A program made the position numbers and the translations under genes. From an uncultured Alphaproteobacteria bacterium (GTDB taxonomy: Bacteria > Pseudomonadota > Alphaproteobacteria > UBA2966), in the NCBI GenBank assembly GCA_958295725.1, contig OY282368.1:2378001-2442000 (forward strand): a stretch of 64,000 bases of DNA. Reading direction: 5' to 3'. Below, one piece after another: positions 49,010-59,986 of the stretch. Under the pieces are notes generated by a model. That model saw only the letters and a list, made by a program, of their open reading frames with translations, searched no databases and was not told where the DNA came from. Numbering within the stretch: the first letter of the stretch is position 1; each line of letters opens with the position of its first letter.

Positions 49010-49861
49010 TCAGGTCCCGGCGGCGTCCGCGCCAGGGCGGGGCGGGATCGACCCGCCGCGCCGCCGCCGCCGCCCGCGGCGATTGTTTCTACGTGTCGTC
49101 TTCCCATGGGGCTTCCCACGGGTTCCATGAGGCCGGCAGATGTCCGCCTCTTCCTCTGCTTCCTCTTCCTCTGCTTCCTCTTCCTCTGCTTCCTCTTCCT
49201 CTGCTTCCTCTTCCTCTTCCTCTTCGTCCTCTATCTCTTCCTCCTCCTCTATCTCTTCCTCCTCCTCCATCTCTTCCTCTTCGTCCTCCATCTCTTCCTC
49301 CTCGTCCTCCATCTCTTCCTCCTCCTCCATCTCCTCCTCTGCCTCCGCTTCCGCCTTCGCCGCCGCTTCCTCTGCCTTCGCCTCCATCTCCGCCTCTATT
49401 TCCGCCTTCATCGCCGCTTCCTCGTCGAGCCGGCGCATCACCGCCTCGCGGAGCCTTCGGCTTCTCGATGCCGGGTCGTCGGGTTCCGGCTCCGGCTCCG
49501 GCGGTCGGTAGTTGTCGCGGTAGCGCGCCGGGCGGTGGGCCTTGAGCAGGAACATGGCGAGGGCGTCGGAATAGTGGCGCGTCGTCCCCACCCGTTCTCC
49601 CTTGTAGTAGACGGGCTTCTCCACCCCCTCGAAGGCGCGGCGGTGGAGTTCGGCCTCCAGGAGGTCGATGCCGTCGTCGAGGGCGTCGTCCCACTCGCGG
49701 GCGAAGTCGGGGTCGGCGTCGCGCCAATGGTATGCGGTGCGTCTGGGGATGCCGGCGTCGCGGCAGGCGCGGGCGACGTTGACGGTATCGGCGAGGGCGT
49801 GGAGGAAGGCGGTTTTGCGGCCTGGGCGTATGTCGGCGGCGGCGGCGGTGTTTCCGTGCAT
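49010..49861 (-). CDS. Orphan terminase-small-subunit-like protein with polyglutamate tail
   Basis: A 283-residue protein in three parts. Residues 14-115 contain a helix-turn-helix (FLHALADTVNVARACRDAGI then PRRTAYHWRDADPDF) and a conserved YYKGERVGTTRHYSDALAMF LLKAHRP segment. Both match phage terminase small subunits. A Glu-rich stretch of about 90 residues (from about 145) follows, with five-residue EEEEA repeats. The last 45 residues are Arg/Lys/Gly-rich. No large terminase subunit or other phage gene is near. ATG 49861 has CAGGAGACC and a consensus promoter. The gene may be a domesticated or mobile regulator; function unknown. Confidence 0.75.
   Translation of the reverse strand: MHGNTAAAADIRPGRKTAFLHALADTVNVARACRDAGIPRRTAYHWRDADPDFAREWDDALDDGIDLLEAELHRRAFEGVEKPVYYKGERVGTTRHYSDALAMFLLKAHRPARYRDNYRPPEPEPEPDDPASRSRRLREAVMRRLDEEAAMKAEIEAEMEAKAEEAAAKAEAEAEEEMEEEEEMEDEEEEMEDEEEEMEEEEEIEEEEEIEDEEEEEEEAEEEEAEEEEAEEEEAEEEADICRPHGTRGKPHGKTTRRNNRRGRRRRRGGSIPPRPGADAAGT
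49142..49350. repeat. 210-bp pyrimidine-rich tract with 15-bp repeats
   Basis: The plus strand is almost entirely C and T here. It starts with near-perfect 15-bp repeats (TTCCTCTGCTTCCTC phase), then degenerate CTCCTC/TCTTCC units. It encodes the Glu-rich tail on the minus strand. Such tracts slip easily and can form triplex DNA. Confidence 0.9.
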
Positions 49862-49886
49862 GTCGGGGTCTCCTGTTTCCCGTGTT

Positions 49887-49920
49887 GGAACAATATGGGA
49901 ACAGGGGTGTGTCGTGTCAA
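49887..49920 (-). promoter_or_regulatory. Promoter with paired GTTCC operator-like repeats
   Basis: On the minus strand, TTGACA (49915-49920), 17 bp and CATATT (49892-49897). The -10 box is framed exactly by two direct GTTCC repeats (49898-49902 and 49887-49891). The same arrangement is kept at 14503-14536 although the two promoters differ at other bases, so the repeats are likely a binding site. It drives the terminase-like gene. Confidence 0.7.
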
Positions 49921-49981
49921 GAGGAAAATTCCATAACAGAGAAAAAATATCCACCACGTAGTCAAGATCGGGAAAGCGGTT

Positions 49982-50466
49982 CGCACAATCCGCACACCGT
50001 CGGGGCACACTCTCTCGGGACGCGATCCCCCTTCCGGCTTCCCCTTTCGACAGGGGGGAGGAGCGTAACCGTCCCGGTACGGCGCCGGATCGGAATTGCA
50101 CGATCCGCACACCGTCGGGGCACACTCTCTCGGGATGCGATTCCCCTTCCGGCCTCCCCTTTCGACAGGGGGGAGGAGCGTAACCGTCCCGGCGCGGCGC
50201 CGGATCGGAATTGCACAATCCGCACACCGTCGGGGCACACTCTCTCGGGATGCGATTCCCCTTCCGGCCTCCCCTTTCGACAGGGGGGAGGAGCGTAACC
50301 GTCCCGGCGCGGCGCCGGATCGGGATTGCACAATCCGCACACCGTCGGGGCACACTCTCTCGGGACACGATTCCCCCTTCCGGCCTCCCCGTTCGAGGGG
50401 GGAGGAGCGTAACCGGCCCGGCGCGACGCCGGATCGGAATTGCACAATCCGCACACCGTCGGGCCG
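49982..50466. repeat. Array of four 115-bp tandem repeats plus a partial unit
   Basis: CCGCACACCGTCGGG recurs with starts at about 49990, 50105, 50220, 50335 and 50449, spaced 115, 115, 115 and 114 bp. Each unit contains an inverted repeat (CCTCCCC ... GGGGGGAGG) followed by AGCGTAACC and a GC-rich palindrome GGCGCGGCGCC-like sequence. Units differ at a few bases. 115 is not a multiple of three, and both strands stay open in several frames, so protein coding is unlikely. The array fills the gap between the terminase-like gene's promoter and the M32 carboxypeptidase stop. Confidence 0.95.
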
Positions 50467-50476
50467 GGGCGGTGCC

Positions 50477-51970
50477 TCAACCGAGATACCGCGCCCTCAG
50501 ATGGTCCTTGAAACCGTCGACGTCGAACGACCGCCCCGTGGCCCGGATCAGGATCTCCCGCGGAGCGTAGCGCGAGCCGCATTCGTGGACGTTCGTTCGC
50601 AGCCACGAGAGCAGCGGCTCGAAATCGCCTCTCTCGAGGCCGGGGACGATGTCCGCCTCCGACTCGCGGGCGGCCGCGAACAACTGCGCCGCCGCGATGG
50701 CCCCCAACGCGTATGCCGGAAAGTATCCGAATCCGCCGTCGAACCAGTGAATATCCTGCATACAGCCGTCACGGTCGTCGCGCGGCTCGACACCGAGACC
50801 GCGCCGCATGCCCTCGCGCCAGGCGTCCGGAAGGTCCGCGACCTTCAGGTCCCCGGCGATCAGGGCGCGTTCGAGATGGAAGCGCAGGATAACGTGAGCG
50901 GGATAGGTGACCTCGTCGGCATCGACCCGAACGGGACCGGGCCGGACCCGCCGACAGACGCGCGCGAGATTGTCCGCCCGCCATTCATCCCCCTCGCCGC
51001 CGAACGCCTCGCGGACCAACGGCGCCAACCAGCGGATGAAAGCATCGCCGCGACATGCCTGCATCTCGAAGATCAGGGATTGGCTTTCATGCATCGACAT
51101 CCCGCGGGACGCGCCAACGGGCTGATGACGCCACTTCGCGGGCAGGCCCTTCTCGTAGAGCGCATGCCCCGTCTCGTGCAGGACCGCCATCAGCCCGCTG
51201 GTGAAATCGCGCTCGTCGTAGCGGGTCGTCAGCCGCTGGTCCTCGCGAACGCCGCCGTTGAACGGGTGATGACTGGTGTCGAGGCGACCGTGGTCGAAAT
51301 CGAAACCGAGACGGCGCATGAGCCGTTCCCCGAGGCGTCGTTGCGCATCGACGGGAAATCGCCCCCGCGGCGGCGAGGGTGGGGGTTCGCCGCTTCGCGA
51401 TTCGACGACTTCGCCGATGAAGTCCGTCAGAAAGCTCGACAACTCGTCGAAGATCGGCTCGATCCCGGCGGCTCTGGAGCCCGGGTCGTGGACATCGAGC
51501 AACGCATCGTAGGGCGTGCAGTCCAGCGCCCCACTCTTCGCCTCGGCCGATTCGCGCGTGAGCCGGACGACCCGCTCCAGATGGGGCCGCACCGCCGCGA
51601 AGTCGTCGTCGGCGCGCGCGGTCCGCCAGACGACCTCGCACGTGAAGCGCGCCTCGCCGAGCGTCCGGATCAGGTCCGCCGGGACGGCACTGGCATGCCG
51701 CCAGCACCGGCGCATCTCGGCCAGGTTCGCCCGTTGCCAGCCGTCGAGCTCCCCGGCATCGCCCTCCGCCGCGTCGAGCAATTCGGCGAGACCGGCGTCG
51801 GCGAGTATCCCGTGACGAACGAGCGCCAGCTCCGCCAGCTGATCGCCGCGGGCGCCGGCGCCTCCCGTCGGCATCATGACGGCCGAGTCCCAACGCAGCA
51901 CCGCCATGGCGTCCCGCAGCACCGAATGCCGCCGGAAGCGCGTCTCGAGTTCCTCGTAGGCCGCCGCCAT
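50477..51970 (-). CDS. M32 family metallocarboxypeptidase
   Basis: A 497-residue thermostable carboxypeptidase 1-type zinc enzyme. The zinc motif is His265-Glu266-x-x-His269 in VLHETGHALYE, followed by SRGMSMHESQSLIFE and IRFHLERALI-like (VILRFHLERALIAGDL). DIHWFDGGFGYFPAYALGAIAAAQLF is diagnostic. ATG 51970 overlaps the SURF1 stop by one base (TGATG), so it is coupled to the cytochrome oxidase operon. This neighbour is not usual there. Confidence 0.93.
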   Translation of the reverse strand: MAAAYEELETRFRRHSVLRDAMAVLRWDSAVMMPTGGAGARGDQLAELALVRHGILADAGLAELLDAAEGDAGELDGWQRANLAEMRRCWRHASAVPADLIRTLGEARFTCEVVWRTARADDDFAAVRPHLERVVRLTRESAEAKSGALDCTPYDALLDVHDPGSRAAGIEPIFDELSSFLTDFIGEVVESRSGEPPPSPPRGRFPVDAQRRLGERLMRRLGFDFDHGRLDTSHHPFNGGVREDQRLTTRYDERDFTSGLMAVLHETGHALYEKGLPAKWRHQPVGASRGMSMHESQSLIFEMQACRGDAFIRWLAPLVREAFGGEGDEWRADNLARVCRRVRPGPVRVDADEVTYPAHVILRFHLERALIAGDLKVADLPDAWREGMRRGLGVEPRDDRDGCMQDIHWFDGGFGYFPAYALGAIAAAQLFAAARESEADIVPGLERGDFEPLLSWLRTNVHECGSRYAPREILIRATGRSFDVDGFKDHLRARYLG

Positions 51971-52701
51971 CAGGGCTCTCTCGAACGACGCCCGAGCTCT
52001 CTCGCCGCGGACGTCAGGTACACGACCACCAGCGCGACCGCCAACGCGTACCAGGTGATCGCGTACTCGAGATGATCGTTGCGCGGCCTGGCCCGCGTCT
52101 GGCCTCCGATCGGATATCCGCCCGGATTGGGCGAGGCGTCGGCCTCGACGACGAACGGCGCGACGGTCGAACCCAGGACATCCGCCATCTGTTCGATATC
52201 GACGCGGTGCCAGACGCCGGCCGCCGGATCGTTCTCGGGCGCGAACCAGCCGCGACGGCCGGACACCGCGCGCGCGATCCCGACGATGTCGACGAGTCCC
52301 TCGATCTGTCCCGCTTGGCGACGTCCGGGATCGGCCAGCTCGTTCGGCGCCCATCCCCGGTTTATCAGGACCACCTGAATCCCCGAGAGCGTCGGACGAA
52401 GCAGCAAGGGCGTCACCACATGAACGCCGACCCGGCCCTTCGACGTACGCGACAACAGGTGAAACTCCCGGTCGTGCAGATATTCCCCCCGCACCGCGAC
52501 ACGGCGGAAATCCAGATCGTCCACGCGCGCCGGCACGCGGCGGAGAGCGGCGACCGGGCGCGCCAGCCGCGACTCCCGCTCCGCGATCAGCGCGGTCTTC
52601 CACTCCAGGCGTTCGACCTGCCATGTCCCCAAGCCCGCGAGCAACACGACTCCGGGCACCGTCACGACCGTCGGCCACAGGAGAGGACGAAGGGGGGTCA
52701 C
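51970..52701 (-). CDS. SURF1-family cytochrome oxidase assembly protein
   Basis: A 243-residue inner-membrane protein with membrane helices near residues 10-28 and 215-233. Signatures are GLGTWQVERLEWKTALI, FRRVAVRGEYLHDREF, VINRGWAPNE and HLEYAITWYALAVALV. It helps insert heme a into subunit I. The start is GTG at 52701, eight bases after the DUF983 stop. Confidence 0.92.
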   Translation of the reverse strand: MTPLRPLLWPTVVTVPGVVLLAGLGTWQVERLEWKTALIAERESRLARPVAALRRVPARVDDLDFRRVAVRGEYLHDREFHLLSRTSKGRVGVHVVTPLLLRPTLSGIQVVLINRGWAPNELADPGRRQAGQIEGLVDIVGIARAVSGRRGWFAPENDPAAGVWHRVDIEQMADVLGSTVAPFVVEADASPNPGGYPIGGQTRARPRNDHLEYAITWYALAVALVVVYLTSAARELGRRSREP

Positions 52702-52709
52702 CTCGAGAA

Positions 52710-53075
52710 TCAGAATGCTGCCGGAGGCCGCTCGCCGGCCCGATAACGATACCGGAGCGCTATCAGAAGCGACTTCACCGTGGGCAGCAGTACGAGCGAA
52801 GAGATCAGGATCAGAGGGATCCAGACCGCGAGATGCAGCCAGACGGGCGGAGCGTATCTGATTTCCGTCACAAGCGCCGCGGCGACGACGAGGAATCCGA
52901 CGATGAGGATGACGAAGACCGCCGGACCGTCTCCCGCATCGTGATCGCGCAGGTCGAGCCCGCAGCGGCCGCAGGTCTCGGCGACTTTCAGAAATCCGGC
53001 GTAGAGTCTTCCCTCTCCGCAGCCGGGGCAACGGCGGCCGAGCCCGGCGCGGAAGGGGGAAACCCGCCGTCTCAC
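52710..53075 (-). CDS. DUF983 zinc-ribbon membrane protein
   Basis: A 121-residue protein. It begins with a Cys-x2-Cys ... Cys-x2-Cys ribbon (CPGCGEGRLYAGFLKVAETC then GRCG) and has two membrane helices (about 48-70 and 75-97). The family regularly sits in alphaproteobacterial cytochrome oxidase clusters; its role is unknown. GTG at 53075 overlaps the ctaE stop by four bases. Confidence 0.88.
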   Translation of the reverse strand: MRRRVSPFRAGLGRRCPGCGEGRLYAGFLKVAETCGRCGLDLRDHDAGDGPAVFVILIVGFLVVAAALVTEIRYAPPVWLHLAVWIPLILISSLVLLPTVKSLLIALRYRYRAGERPPAAF

Positions 53076-53926
53076 CCCTGAAGCGTCACGGCGTTCCAGC
53101 TCGCCCACCAATAGACGAAGGTGAACAGGAACAGCCACACGACGTCGACGAAGTGCCAGTACCACGCCGCCGCCTCGAAGCCGAAGTGATGATCCGGCTT
53201 GAAGTGGCCCTTGTAGGCGCGAATCAGGCAAATCGTCAGGAAGCACGTCCCGATGATGACATGCACGCCGTGGAAGCCTGTCGCCATGAAGAAGGTCGAG
53301 CCGAAGATCCCGCCGTCGATGGTGAACGAGGCATGCGCGTATTCGTATGCCTGGACGCCCGTGAACGCGACGCCGAGAAGAACGGTGAGCCACAGGCCGC
53401 GGATCAGGTTGCGACGGTCGCCTTCCTTGAGCGCGTGATGCGCCCACGTGACGGTCGTTCCCGAGGTCAGAAGGATGATGGTGTTGAGAAACGGCAGCGA
53501 CCAGGGATTGAACGGCGTCACGCTGGTCGGCGGCCACTGGCCCCCGGTGTACTCGGCCCGGCCGATCAACTCCATGCTGTTCTCGCTGCCGCCGGGATAG
53601 AGCGAGGCATCGAAGAAAGCCCAGAACCAGGCGACGAAGAACATCACTTCGGAAGCGATGAACAACACCATGCCGTAGCGCAGTCCGATCTGGACGACCG
53701 GCGTGTGGTCGCCGCGAACCTCGCCCTCGTCGACGACGTCCCGCCACCAGCCGATCATGGTGTAGACCAGGATCGCCGCGCCGATCACGAGCACCCACGG
53801 CGTCACGTCGTGCATGTAGAAGATCAGGCCGAACGCCGTCACGAGCGCGCCGATGGCCCCCACCGCAGGCCATGGACTCGGATCCACGAGATGGTAGCTG
53901 TGTCCTCTTGCGTGCGTGTCAGCCAT
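53072..53926 (-). CDS. ctaE: Cytochrome c oxidase subunit III
   Basis: A 284-residue seven-helix subunit of the aa3 oxidase. It has HSYHLVDPSPWPAVGA at the start, FIASEVMFFVAWFWAFF, and the C-terminal FEAAAWYWHFVDVVWLFLFTFVYWW. It stabilises proton uptake. The start overlaps the end of ctaG by eight bases. Confidence 0.97.
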   Translation of the reverse strand: MADTHARGHSYHLVDPSPWPAVGAIGALVTAFGLIFYMHDVTPWVLVIGAAILVYTMIGWWRDVVDEGEVRGDHTPVVQIGLRYGMVLFIASEVMFFVAWFWAFFDASLYPGGSENSMELIGRAEYTGGQWPPTSVTPFNPWSLPFLNTIILLTSGTTVTWAHHALKEGDRRNLIRGLWLTVLLGVAFTGVQAYEYAHASFTIDGGIFGSTFFMATGFHGVHVIIGTCFLTICLIRAYKGHFKPDHHFGFEAAAWYWHFVDVVWLFLFTFVYWWASWNAVTLQG

Positions 53927-54599
53927 CTTTCCTGTTCACTCCCGAGCTTTCGATTCGGTACGCGCCGGCGACCCCGTCCACCCGCCGGTCGACGGCTTCC
54001 CGACCGGTTTCCAGCGCGGACGTCCGCCGGGGCCGCGGATCGGCCGCGGCGCCATCGCCTTCCTCGTCCACCTCGTCCTCGAAGAACGTATAGGACAAGG
54101 TGATCGTCTTCACGTCGGACAAGCCCGGATCGTCGAGGATCGCGGGATCGATGAAGAACGACACCGGCATCTCCGCGCGCTCGCCCGCCGCCAGGACCTG
54201 ACGTTCGAAGCAGAAGCAGTCGATCTTGTCGAAATACGGTCCCGCCTTGTGCGGCGTGACGTTGAAAGTCGCCGTTCCGGCGATGGCGTGTCCGGCCTCG
54301 TTACGCGCCTCGTAGAACGCGAGCGTTTCCTCGCCGATCCGCACCACCACCTCGCGCCGAAGCGGGCGGAAGCGCCACGGCAATCCGCCGGACGTATCGG
54401 CATTGAACCGGACGGTCATCAGCCGCCCGTCCACGGGGCCCGGCGCGGCGACCGCCGTCCGCGTGGCGCCGCCGTACCCCGTCACCTGACAGAACAGCTT
54501 GTAGAGCGGCACGGCCGCGTAGGACATGCCCACCATGCCGGCGACCACGCCGGCCAGCACCGCTGCGGTCCGCCGGTTCCTCTGTCTCGAATCCGCCAT
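53919..54599 (-). CDS. ctaG: Cytochrome c oxidase assembly protein CtaG/Cox11
   Basis: Delivers copper to the CuB site of subunit I. The 226-residue protein has one N-terminal membrane anchor (residues 13-33) and a periplasmic domain with the copper motif CFCFE (DKIDCFCFERQVL) and PVSFFIDPAI. Its C-terminal tail of about 45 residues beyond SYTFFE is longer than usual and charged. Confidence 0.95.
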   Translation of the reverse strand: MADSRQRNRRTAAVLAGVVAGMVGMSYAAVPLYKLFCQVTGYGGATRTAVAAPGPVDGRLMTVRFNADTSGGLPWRFRPLRREVVVRIGEETLAFYEARNEAGHAIAGTATFNVTPHKAGPYFDKIDCFCFERQVLAAGERAEMPVSFFIDPAILDDPGLSDVKTITLSYTFFEDEVDEEGDGAAADPRPRRTSALETGREAVDRRVDGVAGAYRIESSGVNRKDG

Positions 54600-54721
54600 C
54601 AGACGCCCATCTTCAGCTTGACGATGGTGAGAACGTAGAAGAGGAAAACCAGGCCGACGAGCACGGCGCCCAACAGGACGTTCCGGCCACGGCGGCGCCT
54701 ATGTTCCTCCGACAGCGGCAT
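54599..54721 (-). CDS. CoxF-like small membrane protein in the oxidase operon
   Basis: A 40-residue protein starting MPLSEEHRRRRRGRNVLLGA, with one membrane helix (about 16-35). It begins one base after the ctaB stop codon (TGACATG) and its stop overlaps the ctaG start (TGATG), so it is tightly coupled on both sides. Short proteins of this kind occupy the same slot between ctaB and ctaG in many alphaproteobacteria. Confidence 0.85.
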   Translation of the reverse strand: MPLSEEHRRRRGRNVLLGAVLVGLVFLFYVLTIVKLKMGV

Positions 54722-54722
54722 G

Positions 54723-55628
54723 TCATCCCGGCAGACCCGTCGAGCCGTCGATCACGAGCAGGGCGAAGATCGAGAACAGATAGACGATGGAAAATCCGAA
54801 CAGCCGGCGCGCCGAGACCTCGTCCCGCGCGGTTCGCACCCTGATCGCGCCGGCCAGGAACAAGGCGCCCAACACCACCGCACCGACGGCGTAAACAGGG
54901 CCCGCGAAGCCGAGCATCGCCGGCATCAAGGTCACCGGCGGCAGGACCGCGCTGTAGAGCAGAATCCGGCGGCGCGTCTCCTCGAGGCCCGCCACGACCG
55001 GCAGCATGGGTATCCCGGCTCGCGCGTATTCCTCCGACCGGTAGAGGGCCAGGGCCCAGAAATGGGGCGGCGTCCAGAAGAAGATGATCGCGAACAGGAT
55101 CAACGGCTCGACCGACACCCCGCCGGTCACCGCCACCCAGCCGATCAACGGCGGAAACGCGCCGGCGGCCCCGCCGATCACGATGTTCTGAGGTGTCCGA
55201 CGCTTGAGCCAGATCGTGTAGACGAACACGTAGAAGGCGATGGCGACGGCGAGGATGGCGGCCGCCGGGATGTTGACCGCGAGGCCCATCAACGCCACCG
55301 ACGCGACCGCCAGCGTCACGCCGAAGCCCAGCGCGTCGCCCCTGGCGATCCGCCCCCGCGGAATGGGCCGCGCGCGGGTGCGCCGCATGACGGCGTCGAT
55401 GTCCGCGTCGTACCACATGTTGATGGCTCCCGACGCGCCAGCCCCGATGGCGATGCAGAGCACCGCGATTCCGGCGAGCACGGGATGCAAGGCGCCGGGC
55501 GCCGCCAGCAGTCCCGCGAGGCCAGTGAACACGACGAGCGACATGACCCGGGGCTTCAGCAGCGCCACGTAGTCCGAGGCGCCCGACTCGGCGATCCCCG
55601 GACGGATGTACGCGCTGTCGACGGTCAT
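54723..55628 (-). CDS. ctaB: Protoheme IX farnesyltransferase (heme O synthase)
   Basis: Adds a farnesyl group to heme B to make heme O, the heme A precursor. The 301-residue UbiA-family membrane protein has the first Asp-rich motif in [21 protein letters not shown] and the second in [17 protein letters not shown], with about nine membrane helices. It is separated from ctaD by 39 bp. Confidence 0.96.
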   Translation of the reverse strand: MTVDSAYIRPGIAESGASDYVALLKPRVMSLVVFTGLAGLLAAPGALHPVLAGIAVLCIAIGAGASGAINMWYDADIDAVMRRTRARPIPRGRIARGDALGFGVTLAVASVALMGLAVNIPAAAILAVAIAFYVFVYTIWLKRRTPQNIVIGGAAGAFPPLIGWVAVTGGVSVEPLILFAIIFFWTPPHFWALALYRSEEYARAGIPMLPVVAGLEETRRRILLYSAVLPPVTLMPAMLGFAGPVYAVGAVVLGALFLAGAIRVRTARDEVSARRLFGFSIVYLFSIFALLVIDGSTGLPG

Positions 55629-55667
55629 GACCCGCCGAGCCGGTCGGCGGGGGTCCCGCGCCGCCGA

Positions 55668-58138
<2,471 letters not shown>

Positions 58139-58328
58139 CGTGAATCCCGTCTCCTCGTTACGGGCGCCCGGGTACCAGCCGGGCCACACGGCCGAACGGC
58201 CGCCGGGTTGCCCGGACCCGGGGACAATTACAGACGCGAGCGGCACGGATACAGGCTCGGGCGAGTGGTCTCCGGCCGCTTCCGGGACGCACCGGCCCGC
58301 CAGCCGGCCGGCCCGCGAATCGGCTTGG

Positions 58329-58358
58329 AGAGTACACCAGAGAGAGCGCCGACAACAA
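58329..58358 (-). promoter_or_regulatory. Candidate promoter of the cytochrome oxidase operon
   Basis: TTGTTG (58353-58358), 18 bp and TACTCT (58329-58334) on the minus strand, about 190 bp before ctaC. The rest of the 58139-58549 gap shows no gene. Confidence 0.4.
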
Positions 58359-58430
58359 GACCGCGAAACCGACATGGAGCGCACGGGATTCGATACCCTG
58401 GAAGGAAGTTCGGGAAGCGGCCCGAGAGGT

Positions 58431-58458
58431 TTGAATCGCGTCGCCGTCGCATTATGTT
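58431..58458 (+). promoter_or_regulatory. Candidate promoter of tldD
   Basis: TTGAAT (58431-58436), 16 bp and TATGTT (58453-58458), about 90 bp before the tldD start. Confidence 0.4.
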
Positions 58459-58549
58459 TGAGGGTATCCATGTTTCGGAGTGTCCGGCGGAGAACCGCCG
58501 GCACCACTCCGAGCGCCGGAGCCATCGACAGGACACGGGATATCGGAAC

Positions 58550-59986
58550 ATGACCGAAGCCGTCCACGCGGAACGCCTGTTTTTCGATCGCGCGGGTCTC
58601 GACAGGAACCGGGTCCAGGCCATCGTCGACGACGCCTTGACGGGTGCGGACGACGGCGAGCTCTTCCTGGAATACCGTCAATCCGAGAGCTTCAACTGGG
58701 ACGACGGCAGACTGAAGGCCGCGAGCTTCGACACCAGCCAGGGATTCGGCCTGCGGGTGGTCGCAGACGAATCGACCGGCTACGCGCATGCCTCGGAACT
58801 CAGCGAAGACGCCTTGAAACGCGCCGCCGCCGCCGCCGCCGCGGTGCGCGCCGGTCATCGGGGCTCCCACGCGGAAGCTCCGGGCGGCACCAACCGGCGC
58901 CTCTACATCGAGGACAGTCCCTTGGCGGCCGTCGATTTCGAAACCAAGGTCGGACTCCTGTCGGACATCGACGGCTACCTTCGGAACAAGGACGCCCGCG
59001 TCCGGCAGGTGTCCTGCTCGCTGTCCGCTTCGTGGCAGGCCGTGCAGATCGTCAGGTCCGACGGACTCGGAATCGGAGACGTGCGGCCGCTCGTCCGGCT
59101 CAACGTCTCGACGGTCGTGGGCGAAGGGAATCGCCAGGAGTCCGGGTCCCACGGGATGGGCGGACGGACCCTTTACGATCGCTACATCGATCCCGACGCG
59201 TGGCGCGACGCGGCCGACGAAGCGCTGCGCCAGGCGCTCGTCAATCTGGAATCGGTCCCGGCGCCGGCCGGCGAGATACCGGTTGTCCTCGGACCGGGCT
59301 GGCCGGGCATCCTGCTGCACGAGGCCATCGGGCACGGCCTGGAGGGCGACTTCAACCGCAAGAAGACCAGCGCCTTCTCCGACCTGATCGGCGAACGGGT
59401 CGCCTCGCCCGGGGTCACCGTGATCGACGACGGATCCATCATGGAACGGCGCGGATCGCTGACGGTCGACGACGAGGGAACGCCGACGGAAGCGACGGTT
59501 CTGATCGAGGACGGCATCCTCAGGGGCTATCTGCAGGACAGGCTCAACGCCCGCCTCATGGGGATGCGGCCGACCGGAAACGGCCGCCGACAGGACTTCG
59601 CCCATTCGCCGATGCCCCGGATGACCAACACGTTCATGCTCGGCGGCGACCGCGACCCGGACGAGATCCTGGCCTCGGTCGACCGGGGGCTGTACGCGGT
59701 CGCCTTCGGCGGCGGCCAGGTCGACATCACGAGCGGCAAGTTCGTATTCACGTGCACCGAGGCCTATCGCATCGAGGAAGGCAAGGTCGGCGCCCCGGTC
59801 AAGGGGGCGACGTTGATCGGCCATGGACCAGACGTGCTTACCAGGGTGTCGGCCGTCGGCAACGACATGGAGCTGGATCCGGGCGTCGGAGTATGCGGCA
59901 AGAACGGCCAAGGCGTGCCCGTCGGCGTGGGTCAGCCGACGCTTCTGGTGGACGGCCTGACGGTCGGCGGCACCGAGGCCGCCTAG
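58550..59986 (+). CDS. tldD: TldD-family zinc metalloprotease
   Basis: TldD pairs with TldE/PmbA to form a protease that trims unfolded peptides and processes some antibiotic precursors. The 478-residue protein has the zinc motif His257-Glu258-x3-His262 in LLHEAIGHGLEGDF. It also has the nucleophile region RMTNTFMLGG, and its distal Cys is in KFVFTCTEAYRI. The tldD / ctaC divergent arrangement is typical of alphaproteobacteria. ATG 58550 is preferred; longer frames upstream are not conserved. tldE is not in the window. Confidence 0.95.
   Translation: MTEAVHAERLFFDRAGLDRNRVQAIVDDALTGADDGELFLEYRQSESFNWDDGRLKAASFDTSQGFGLRVVADESTGYAHASELSEDALKRAAAAAAAVRAGHRGSHAEAPGGTNRRLYIEDSPLAAVDFETKVGLLSDIDGYLRNKDARVRQVSCSLSASWQAVQIVRSDGLGIGDVRPLVRLNVSTVVGEGNRQESGSHGMGGRTLYDRYIDPDAWRDAADEALRQALVNLESVPAPAGEIPVVLGPGWPGILLHEAIGHGLEGDFNRKKTSAFSDLIGERVASPGVTVIDDGSIMERRGSLTVDDEGTPTEATVLIEDGILRGYLQDRLNARLMGMRPTGNGRRQDFAHSPMPRMTNTFMLGGDRDPDEILASVDRGLYAVAFGGGQVDITSGKFVFTCTEAYRIEEGKVGAPVKGATLIGHGPDVLTRVSAVGNDMELDPGVGVCGKNGQGVPVGVGQPTLLVDGLTVGGTEAA

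Noticed and set aside
49982..50466. CRISPR-like array
   Set aside because: Units are contiguous 115-bp repeats that are alike over their whole length. There are no unique spacers, no short repeats and no cas genes nearby.
50096..52075. Long plus-strand frame of 659 codons across the repeat array and the carboxypeptidase gene
   Set aside because: It is antisense to a clear M32 enzyme and its first part is repeat sequence translated in shifting frames. No family features are seen.
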